Assembly (NCBI GenBank): GCA_023432985.1 | Contig: JAEZEQ010000012.1 | Coordinates: 1 to 26,137 of the forward strand | DNA: 26,137 nt | Direction of reading: 5' to 3' | Source: Bacteroidota bacterium | GTDB lineage: Bacteria > Bacteroidota > Bacteroidia > CAIKAF01 | In this document: piece by piece, positions 1-6,630 of the stretch | Layout of the letters: every line of letters begins with the position of its first letter | How positions within the stretch are numbered: the stretch's first letter is position 1 | Notes under the pieces: model-generated | What the model was told of the DNA's origin: nothing | Seen by the model: the letters and a program-made list of their open reading frames with translations, nothing else | Database searches by the model: none | Position numbers and translations under genes: made by a program

Positions 1-13
1 CGCATTTTTTGGG

Positions 14-30
14 TAATTTTTGCACCTTTG
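14..30 (+). promoter_or_regulatory. Possible promoter -7 region for the aspartate kinase gene
   Basis: The short leader reads TAATTTTTGCACCTTTG and ends five bases before the ATG at 36. TA followed by TTTG resembles the Bacteroidota -7 element (TAnnTTTG), here with one extra base between the halves. Any -33 element would be at or beyond the window edge, so this is only a tentative call. Confidence 0.3.
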
Positions 31-35
31 TGCCT

Positions 36-1313
36 ATGTTTAAAGTGTTTAAATTTGGAGGTGCATCGGTGAAAGATGCTGATTCTGTTAAGAATGTAGC
101 CAGTATTATTCGTGATTTTAAAGGAGAAGACAAGCTTTTATGCGTGGTTTCGGCTATGGGTAAAACTACGAATGCCTTAGAACTTGTGGTTAAGCAAGCA
201 ATTGAATCTAAAGGTACTTCTATGCCCGAAATGCAAAAATCATACGAATACCATAAACAAATTATTGACGAACTTGAATTAGGAAATGATGTTTTGGCTG
301 AAATTGACGAGTCTTTCTTAGAAATGAAAGATTTATGCGTCAATCAATATGCGAATGAATACAATTATTTCTATGATCAAGTGGTTTCATTAGGAGAAAT
401 TCTATCCACTAAAATTGTAGCACGTTATTTACAAAAAATAGGCGTTTCGGCTATTTATAAAGATGGAGGCGGACTTATACGAACAGATGCTACTTACCGT
501 GAAGGAAAAGTGAATTGGACGGTGACCGAACATCTTATTCAAACGCAAGTAAAGGTATTGTTAGAAGGTACAGAAAATGCGAATAATGTAATTATTACGC
601 AAGGATTCACCGGAAAAACGTCTGAAGGTACACGGGTAACGTTGGGTCGTGAAGGATCTGATTATTCTGCGGCCATTTTTGCATACTGTTTAGGTGCTGA
701 AGAAGTGACTATTTGGAAAGATGTTCCAGGCGTTCTAAATGCTGACCCTAAAATATTCCCTGAAGCTCAATTATTCCATAAGTTATCGTACACCGATGCT
801 ATTGAATTGGCATATTATGGAGCTACCGTAATTCATCCTAAAACCATAAAGCCGCTTCAGAATAAAAATATCGTACTACGTGTTCGAAGCTTTGTAAATC
901 CTTCGGCTCAAGGTACAATAATTGACAATAAAGAGGAATTGGGGTTACTTCCATCGTTCATCTTTAAGAAAAACCAAGCGCTGTTATCATTATCGCCTAA
1001 AGATTTCAGTTTTGTGGCGGAAGAAAATTTAGCACAAATTTTTAGTCTTTTAACAGCATATAGAATTAAAGTGAATTTAATGCAAAACAGTGCCATTAGC
1101 TTTAGCTTATGTATAGATAATGATGCGCTAAAAGTTCCAGCATTGCTTTCGCAACTCGAAGAATTGTATAGCATAGACTTTACCGAAAATTTAGAACTCA
1201 TTACTATACGAAATTATAACGAAGCTATTGTAAGTAGATTTACCAAAGGTAAAAGCATTCTAGCCGAGCAAAAGAATGATCATACAGTGCGTTTTGTGAT
1301 TGAAGGAGAGTGA
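36..1313 (+). CDS. lysC: Aspartate kinase (monofunctional, with C-terminal ACT region)
   Basis: Aspartate kinase phosphorylates L-aspartate with ATP, the first step towards lysine, threonine, methionine and diaminopimelate. The protein is 425 aa. The N-terminal kinase motif KFGGASV lies at about residues 5-11. VSAMGKTTNAL follows, and GREGSDYSAA lies at about residue 204; both are typical of the amino-acid kinase fold. EVTIWKDVPGVLNADPK lies before the C-terminal third, which from about residue 300 has the size and position of the paired ACT domains that usually bind the end-product amino acid. The frame is open upstream to a TTG at 9, but the ATG at 36 (MFKVFKFGG) fits the family start much better. 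No homoserine dehydrogenase is fused to it. A strong hairpin follows the stop codon. The enzyme class is secure; which amino acid regulates it cannot be told from sequence. Confidence 0.93.
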   Translation: MFKVFKFGGASVKDADSVKNVASIIRDFKGEDKLLCVVSAMGKTTNALELVVKQAIESKGTSMPEMQKSYEYHKQIIDELELGNDVLAEIDESFLEMKDLCVNQYANEYNYFYDQVVSLGEILSTKIVARYLQKIGVSAIYKDGGGLIRTDATYREGKVNWTVTEHLIQTQVKVLLEGTENANNVIITQGFTGKTSEGTRVTLGREGSDYSAAIFAYCLGAEEVTIWKDVPGVLNADPKIFPEAQLFHKLSYTDAIELAYYGATVIHPKTIKPLQNKNIVLRVRSFVNPSAQGTIIDNKEELGLLPSFIFKKNQALLSLSPKDFSFVAEENLAQIFSLLTAYRIKVNLMQNSAISFSLCIDNDALKVPALLSQLEELYSIDFTENLELITIRNYNEAIVSRFTKGKSILAEQKNDHTVRFVIEGE

Positions 1314-1330
1314 TTTGTAAAATAATTTAT

Positions 1331-1367
1331 AGTGAATTACGTTTAATATTAGTTAAACCAATTCGCT
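1331..1367 (+). promoter_or_regulatory. Long hairpin ending directly at the start codon of the next gene
   Basis: AGTGAATT (1331-1338) pairs with AATTCGCT (1360-1367) with one G-U pair. GTTTAA (1341-1346) pairs with TTAAAC (1353-1358). The result is a 14-bp stem interrupted by a small internal loop and closed by a 6-nt loop. The 3' arm ends on the base before the ATG at 1368. No U-run follows, so it is not a standard terminator for the kinase gene. It could mask the translation start of the barrel protein. Confidence 0.45.
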
Positions 1368-2174
1368 ATGCGCAAAATTATTTTATTGCTCGTTACAAGT
1401 TTGTTTGGTATACATCAATATGCTCAAACTGTAGAAGAAACGCCACATTTTAATTCAGATGGAACTGTAAAACATGCTGTAAATTTAAATATAGGCTTTA
1501 CTGCCTTTGGGATGTATGGTGTTGAAAGCACTGGGCCTACGATAAGCATTTTATATCAACGTCAGTTTTTAAAACAACATTTTTTGAGGGGGGGATTTAG
1601 GTTCCAAGCACCAGATAGATATTATTCTGGAGGTGGTCACCGATCTTATTATATAGATCCAGCTGAAATAACTGCTCCGGGTAGCTATAGTAGAACTCAA
1701 TTTTCTAATACCTATGATATTTACCAAAATTATATGATTGGTTATGAAATAGGTTATGCTAAACACTTTGGGAAAATGAAGGTGCAACCTGTATTGGGCG
1801 TGTCTTTATATCTTGGTTATCAGCATATGAAGGCTAGCTTTATGGAAACTTCGTGGTTAGAAACTAAAACATATGATCCTATCACCGAATCTTCTAGTTT
1901 TTTAATTGAACCTAGAACTTCTGGTGTGGCTTATCATACAAATCATAGGATTTTCATGGGTGTTATTCCGCGCTTAGGTTTAAATGCAGATTTAGGAAAT
2001 CGTTTTTCTCTGGGAGTTAGTCTTACTCCTTATATAGGTTATTCGCATAGAGTTGGTTTGAAAGAAGGGATTAAAGGTGATAAACCTCAAACGGCTGGTT
2101 TAGATAGAAGTTTTTGGGATCCATTGGCTAATGCAGAGCTTAATATGGTATTCAAAATTGTTCATGGAAATTAA
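1368..2174 (+). CDS. Predicted outer-membrane beta-barrel protein, function unknown
   Basis: I do not recognise a named family. The 268-aa protein starts with a clear signal peptide (MRKIILLLVTSLFGIHQYAQ), which predicts export. The mature part is rich in Tyr, Gly, Phe and alternating polar/hydrophobic stretches, for example repeated short strands around GYEIGYAKHFGKMKVQPVLGVSLYLGYQH and a C-terminal strand ending NMVFKIVHGN. This pattern fits a small outer-membrane barrel of the OmpA/PorT-like kind common in Bacteroidota. The gene lies 54 bp after the aspartate kinase gene and 33 bp before an Ntn hydrolase gene, all on the plus strand. A run of seven G at 1588-1594 lies inside the coding region and is unusual for this AT-rich sequence. 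The start codon directly follows a hairpin. No catalytic motif is seen. Confidence 0.7.
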   Translation: MRKIILLLVTSLFGIHQYAQTVEETPHFNSDGTVKHAVNLNIGFTAFGMYGVESTGPTISILYQRQFLKQHFLRGGFRFQAPDRYYSGGGHRSYYIDPAEITAPGSYSRTQFSNTYDIYQNYMIGYEIGYAKHFGKMKVQPVLGVSLYLGYQHMKASFMETSWLETKTYDPITESSSFLIEPRTSGVAYHTNHRIFMGVIPRLGLNADLGNRFSLGVSLTPYIGYSHRVGLKEGIKGDKPQTAGLDRSFWDPLANAELNMVFKIVHGN

Positions 2175-2207
2175 AAAAGCAAATAATAAAAATTTTACCT
2201 TTGGTAT

Positions 2208-3896
2208 ATGTCTAAAGGTAGAAGACGTTTGCGTCGTGCACTCATAATTTTTGGTGTTTTATTTATAGTTAGTCTGAGCCTTGTATATTGGTACAAAGCT
2301 GCTACGGATATAGCTCCTCCTCAAGTGAGTGCGGATATGTTTACTCTTCAAGATGTTTCCGTTGATGGCGATTCAACTCTTCATTTAGGGAATAATTTCT
2401 TACTAAAAAACGATCTAGGTTTATACGAAATGTACCTAGAAGGTGATGGTTACGAAAGAGGTTTAGCGCATGGTATTTTATGTAAAGATTTAATAGAATT
2501 TCAGGAATCCGTATTTATAAAGCAGCTTAAACAAATCATACCGAATGAGCGTTATTTGTCGATGCTTAAATACGCCACTCTCTTTTTTAATAGAAATATG
2601 CCTCATTATATTCCTACGGAATATTTAGAAGAGATATATGGAATTTCTAAAGCACATCCTGATAGTTTTAATTTTATTGGAGAGAAGTACGACCGCGTTT
2701 TAAATTACCATGCAGCGCATGATATAGGGCATACCATGCAGCAGTATATGCTGGTAGGGTGTACGAGTTTCGGAGCTTGGGATGGATATACGAAAGACGG
2801 GAAAATTATTCTGGGACGAAATTTTGATTTTTATATGGGCGAAGATTTTGCCCGAAATAAGGTTGTTTCTTTTTACAAACCCGATAGCGGACATGCTTTT
2901 GCCAGTGTTTCCTGGCCTGGATTTATAGGTGCGGTGAGCGGTTTGAATGAAGCCGGACTGGCCTTGACCATCAATGCGGCTGCGGGAGATCCTCCAATGG
3001 GAACCAAAATGCCCATAGCCTTACTGACTCGCGAAATTTTGCAATATGCATCCAATATAGAAGAGGCATTGGATATTTGTAGACGTAGAGAGACTTTTGT
3101 AAGCGAAAGTATACTCTTGGCTTCTGCTGAAGACGGACGTACGGTAATTATCGAGAAAAGTCCCACTCAAACCGGATTATATGAAAGTTCAATTTCGCGC
3201 ATTAGTTGCAGCAATCATTATCAAAGTGCGGTCTTTAGCGATGAACCCAATAATGTAAAAAATATAGAGGAAAGTGATTCTCCGTATAGGTTGGCACGTA
3301 TGAATGAATTGCTCGACCAATCGCCCGATCTGGATGTGGAGCATACTGCGTCGATTTTACGCAATAAGGAAGGTTTGTTTAACCGAAGTCTTGGATATGG
3401 AAACCAGAAAGCCATTAATCAGCTCATATGCCATCATTCGGTGATTATTAAACCCGAAGAAAGGAAAATTTGGGTATCGGCACCGCCCTATAATTTGGGA
3501 AAATATGTTTGTTATGATTTGAATTTAATCTTCGCAAATCCCACTGCCGTACTGAAGCAAAAGCATTATTACAGCGATGAATTCAGCATTCCGGAAGATC
3601 CTTTTGTGCATAGTGAATCTTTTCGGCGCATGGAAGTTTTTCGGCGTATGTTACCCTTGATGCGCTTTTTTATTCAACATCCAAAAGAGAATCAGCCTCA
3701 TGAAACATTTTTTCATCTTTTTGAGGAATATAATCCGCATTGGTATCATACCCAAGAATTATTGGGCGATTATTATTCGGCTCAAGGCGATGAACAAAGG
3801 GCCGGTCGCTTTTATGCACAAGCCTTGAAAATGGAAATAGCCACTACGGGTGAGCGCAATCGTATAGTTGAAAAATTAGAGAGCCTGAGTAAATAA
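2208..3896 (+). CDS. Membrane-anchored C45-type Ntn hydrolase / acyltransferase
   Basis: This is a 562-aa protein with a basic N-terminus followed by one hydrophobic segment (about residues 11-28), so it is probably anchored in the inner membrane with the bulk outside. The central domain resembles the C45 family (acyl-CoA:6-aminopenicillanate acyltransferase-like, related to choloylglycine hydrolases and phospholipase B-like proteins). GCTSFGAW places a likely nucleophile at Cys185, which would become N-terminal after self-cleavage. RNFDFY at 204-209 and the GLNEAGLALTINA segment are typical of the family. The last about 60 residues (HTQELLGDYYSAQGDEQRAGRFYAQAL) look like a TPR-like helical tail. 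The substrate is unknown; an amide or ester hydrolase is as likely as an acyltransferase. It converges on the oligopeptidase gene with only 6 bp between the stop codons. Confidence 0.82.
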   Translation: MSKGRRRLRRALIIFGVLFIVSLSLVYWYKAATDIAPPQVSADMFTLQDVSVDGDSTLHLGNNFLLKNDLGLYEMYLEGDGYERGLAHGILCKDLIEFQESVFIKQLKQIIPNERYLSMLKYATLFFNRNMPHYIPTEYLEEIYGISKAHPDSFNFIGEKYDRVLNYHAAHDIGHTMQQYMLVGCTSFGAWDGYTKDGKIILGRNFDFYMGEDFARNKVVSFYKPDSGHAFASVSWPGFIGAVSGLNEAGLALTINAAAGDPPMGTKMPIALLTREILQYASNIEEALDICRRRETFVSESILLASAEDGRTVIIEKSPTQTGLYESSISRISCSNHYQSAVFSDEPNNVKNIEESDSPYRLARMNELLDQSPDLDVEHTASILRNKEGLFNRSLGYGNQKAINQLICHHSVIIKPEERKIWVSAPPYNLGKYVCYDLNLIFANPTAVLKQKHYYSDEFSIPEDPFVHSESFRRMEVFRRMLPLMRFFIQHPKENQPHETFFHLFEEYNPHWYHTQELLGDYYSAQGDEQRAGRFYAQALKMEIATTGERNRIVEKLESLSK

Positions 3897-3902
3897 ATCC
3901 GA

Positions 3903-6005
3903 TTATTCGCGGATATTTTCCAGGTCGAGCAAGAAGGCATATTCAAATGCGATTTCATGCAGACGTTGAAAGCGTCCGCTTTTGCCTCCATGTCCCGATT
4001 CCATATCGGTATACAGATACAATTTATTTTCGCCTTGATGCATGGTTCTTAATTTAGCTATCCATTTTGCCGGTTCCCAATATTGCACCTGAGAATCGTG
4101 GAACCCGGTTGTGATAAGCAGGTTGGGATATTCTACCGCTTTAATATTATCATAGGGAGAATAAGAAAGCATATAGCTGTAGTAGGGTTCATTTTTCGGA
4201 TTTCCCCATTCGCTGAATTCGCCCGTTGTGAGTGGAATCGTTTCGTCGAGCATGGTGCTAACCACGTCAACGAAAGGAACCTGAGCCACTATGCCCTTGT
4301 ATAAATCGGGTCTTTCGTTCATCACGGCACCCATTAAAAGTCCGCCCGCACTGCCACCCATAGCATAGAGTTTATCTTTGGCAGCCCATTTGTTTTGAAT
4401 TAAAAATTCGCTGCAATCGATAAAGTCGTTGAATGTATTTTTCTTTTGAAGCAGTTTCCCGGCTTCATACCATTGTCTTCCCATATCTTGTCCGCCCCGA
4501 ATATGTGCGATAGCAAAAACAAAGCCTCTGTCGAGCAAACTGATTCGGGTAATGCTGAATCCGGGATCTACTGTAATTCCGTATGACCCATATCCGTATA
4601 TAAGCGCCGGATTTTTACCTTCCTCATATTTATCCTTACGGTAGACCAGCGACATGGGCACAATAGCTCCGTCCCGAGCGCGCACTTTGAACCTTTTTGT
4701 GGCATATAAATCGGGATTAAATCCGCTTGGAATTTCCTGCACCTTCAATGTTTTTCTATCCCGATTGTCCATATTCAACTCATAAATGGAGAGGGGCTGA
4801 TTCATAGATGCGTATGCATAACGAAATAGGTTGGTATTGTAATCGGGGTTGTGATGCATATAGGTAGAATAGGCCGGGTCGTCGAATTGAATGAAGTAAT
4901 CGATAGAGCCTTTCCAGGATTTTATACGCAAACGGGTGAGTCCCTCATAGCGTTCTTCGAGTACCAGGTAATCTTTAAAAACATCAAAATCTTCGGTGAG
5001 TACATCATCGCGATAATTGATTAAATCTTTCCAGTTGTCCCGGGACGAATTTGTGGCTTCGCAATACATCATTCTGAAGTTGCGGGCATTGAAATTGGTG
5101 CGTATATAGAAATAAGGCCCGGCATGATCGGCATAATAGAGTATATCCTCTGTTCTTTTGGCCAAAATTTGCGGAGATTTTTCAGGTTGATCTGCGGCTA
5201 AAAAGCTATATTCAGAAGTGGTCGTACTAAAGGAACTGAAAAGAATATAGGCTTCAGATTTCGACTTTGATACTTGACAATAAAAAGTCTCGTCTTTTTC
5301 TTCATAAACGGTTTTATCCTTTTTGTGTGAACTTCCCAAAAGGTGTCTGTTTATTTTGAATGTACGCAGGGTAATGGGGTCTTTCACATCGTAGAACAAG
5401 GTTTTATTGTCATTGGCCCATACATAAGAACCATCTGTATTGGGCACGGGTTCGTCGAGCAATTCCCCGTTTTCTAATGAAATAATATACATGGCATATT
5501 GTCTTCTTCCCGAGAAATCGACTCCATAACAAAGCTTACTGTTGTCGGGGCTAACCGTAATGCCGACGATTTGACAATAACTTTGGTTGACTGCTATTGC
5601 GTTTTCGTCGAGAATAATTTCTTCCACGGCATTCATATCTCCTTTTTTACGGCAATGAATGGGATATTCTTTTCCGATTTCGTAGCGGGAATAATAGTAG
5701 TATCCGCGCAGGAAATAGGGTACAGACAGATCATCCTCTTTCATGCGCCCTTTCATTTCTTCGAATAGTTTTTGCTGAAGCGGTTTGGTATGCGCAAGTG
5801 CCTGTTCGGTATATGCATTTTCGCTCTTGAGATATTCGATAACTTCGGGATTTTCTCTTTCGTTGAGCCAAAAATAGGGGTCTATACGCGTATGGCCATT
5901 GTTTTTTAATTCTTTGGGCTTACTTGGAGCTAATGGGGCATTTTGTGCCGTAGTTGCAGACATAGTCATAATCGCAATAATTAGAAAAATTAGATTGGTT
6001 TTCAT
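3903..6005 (-). CDS. ptrB: Oligopeptidase B-like S9A serine peptidase, exported
   Basis: The 700-aa protein cleaves short peptides, in this family typically after Arg or Lys. An N-terminal signal peptide (MKTNLIFLIIAIMTMSATTAQ) distinguishes it from the cytoplasmic enzyme and suggests a periplasmic location. Residues about 25-430 correspond to the N-terminal cap and seven-bladed propeller. The C-terminal alpha/beta-hydrolase domain carries GYGSYG, the nucleophile motif GGSAGG with Ser552, HDSQVQYWEPAKW with Asp637, and SGHGGKSGRF with His672, a complete catalytic triad. The stretch VAQVPFVDVVSTMLDETIPL is strongly characteristic of oligopeptidase B rather than prolyl oligopeptidase. It lies 35 bp downstream of rnhA and has its own promoter-like TAACTTTG in that gap, so it may be transcribed independently. 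Confidence 0.93.
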   Translation of the reverse strand: MKTNLIFLIIAIMTMSATTAQNAPLAPSKPKELKNNGHTRIDPYFWLNERENPEVIEYLKSENAYTEQALAHTKPLQQKLFEEMKGRMKEDDLSVPYFLRGYYYYSRYEIGKEYPIHCRKKGDMNAVEEIILDENAIAVNQSYCQIVGITVSPDNSKLCYGVDFSGRRQYAMYIISLENGELLDEPVPNTDGSYVWANDNKTLFYDVKDPITLRTFKINRHLLGSSHKKDKTVYEEKDETFYCQVSKSKSEAYILFSSFSTTTSEYSFLAADQPEKSPQILAKRTEDILYYADHAGPYFYIRTNFNARNFRMMYCEATNSSRDNWKDLINYRDDVLTEDFDVFKDYLVLEERYEGLTRLRIKSWKGSIDYFIQFDDPAYSTYMHHNPDYNTNLFRYAYASMNQPLSIYELNMDNRDRKTLKVQEIPSGFNPDLYATKRFKVRARDGAIVPMSLVYRKDKYEEGKNPALIYGYGSYGITVDPGFSITRISLLDRGFVFAIAHIRGGQDMGRQWYEAGKLLQKKNTFNDFIDCSEFLIQNKWAAKDKLYAMGGSAGGLLMGAVMNERPDLYKGIVAQVPFVDVVSTMLDETIPLTTGEFSEWGNPKNEPYYSYMLSYSPYDNIKAVEYPNLLITTGFHDSQVQYWEPAKWIAKLRTMHQGENKLYLYTDMESGHGGKSGRFQRLHEIAFEYAFLLDLENIRE

Positions 6006-6026
6006 TTACTTATAGGTTTGGGTATG

Positions 6027-6034
6027 CAAAGTTA
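6027..6034 (-). promoter_or_regulatory. Promoter -7 element for the oligopeptidase B gene
   Basis: On the minus strand this reads TAACTTTG followed by CATAC, an exact match to the Bacteroidota TAnnTTTG -7 consensus, 21 bases before the ATG at 6005. It lies between the rnhA stop and the oligopeptidase start. I see no good TTG at the expected -33 spacing. Confidence 0.5.
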
Positions 6035-6040
6035 TCGAAT

Positions 6041-6535
6041 TTATTCCAAGTCCATATTCCCTTTTTTTGCTTGCATTTGGGCTTCGAAATAGGCATCCCT
6101 GTTCAGATTTGCCGATTTGGAGGCATTCACCGCCAATTCGTCGCAACGGTTATTTTCCTCATTTTGGGCATGACCTTTTACCCATACAAAGCGTAGGTTT
6201 TTAAACTGCCTGTATACCTTTAGAAATCGGATCCATAAATCGGGATTTGCTTTTTTGTCGAACATTTTCTTTTCCCAATTAAATACCCATTTCTGATTTA
6301 CGGCTTCGACCACATATTTGCTGTCGCTATACACTACAACCGGATATTTATTGGTTTTTAAGGCTTCCAATGCTTCAATGACCGCTAATAATTCCATACG
6401 GTTATTGGTTGTCATTTTGAAGCCTTTGGAGATTTCTTTTCTTTTGCCGTTAAATTTAAGTACGGCCCCAAATCCGCCCGGACCCGGATTTCCGGAAGCT
6501 GCGCCGTCGGTATAAATTTCGATCAAATTATTCAA
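6041..6535 (-). CDS. rnhA: Ribonuclease HI
   Basis: RNase HI cuts the RNA strand of RNA-DNA hybrids (R-loops, primer remnants) using two metal ions. The 164-aa protein has the complete DEDD set: Asp10 in IYTDGAASGNPGPGG, Glu48 in NNRMEL, Asp71 in VYSDSKYV and Asp132 in NRCDELA. It also has the conserved His122 of VKGHAQNEENN. The basic-protrusion region WVFNWEKKMFDKKANPDLW is present, as in the E. coli type. There is no ATG in frame. The first usable codon is TTG at 6535 (reads LNNLIEIYTDG), preceded in frame by a stop. An ATG at 6540 is out of frame by one base. The gene is 95 bp downstream of an M16 peptidase gene, with a GC-rich hairpin in the gap. Confidence 0.93.
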   Translation of the reverse strand: MNNLIEIYTDGAASGNPGPGGFGAVLKFNGKRKEISKGFKMTTNNRMELLAVIEALEALKTNKYPVVVYSDSKYVVEAVNQKWVFNWEKKMFDKKANPDLWIRFLKVYRQFKNLRFVWVKGHAQNEENNRCDELAVNASKSANLNRDAYFEAQMQAKKGNMDLE

Positions 6536-6565
6536 TGCATTTTTTTGTTAGATGTCCGCATTCCG

Positions 6566-6587
6566 TCCGGGGACTTTCAGCCCCGGA
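6566..6587. other. GC-rich hairpin between rnhA and the M16 peptidase gene
   Basis: TCCGGGG (6566-6572) and CCCCGGA (6581-6587) are perfect 7-bp arms around an 8-nt loop. The stem is far richer in GC than its surroundings. It lies 44 bp beyond the M16 stop codon on the minus strand but has no U-run after it, so an intrinsic terminator is not clear. It may be an mRNA-end or processing hairpin, or a small dispersed palindrome. Confidence 0.45.
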
Positions 6588-6630
6588 AAGAAAAGAACAT
6601 TTTGTAATCACAGGCAATAGGCCGGGTTGA

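Noticed and set aside
9..35. N-terminal extension of the aspartate kinase from TTG at 9
   Set aside because: The extra residues do not fit the family N-terminus, and the segment contains promoter-like sequence; the ATG at 36 is better.
2196..2203. TACCTTTG as a promoter for the C45 hydrolase gene
   Set aside because: It fits the -7 consensus but ends only 4 bases before the ATG, which would give an almost leaderless transcript, and no -33 element is present. I cannot support it as a promoter.
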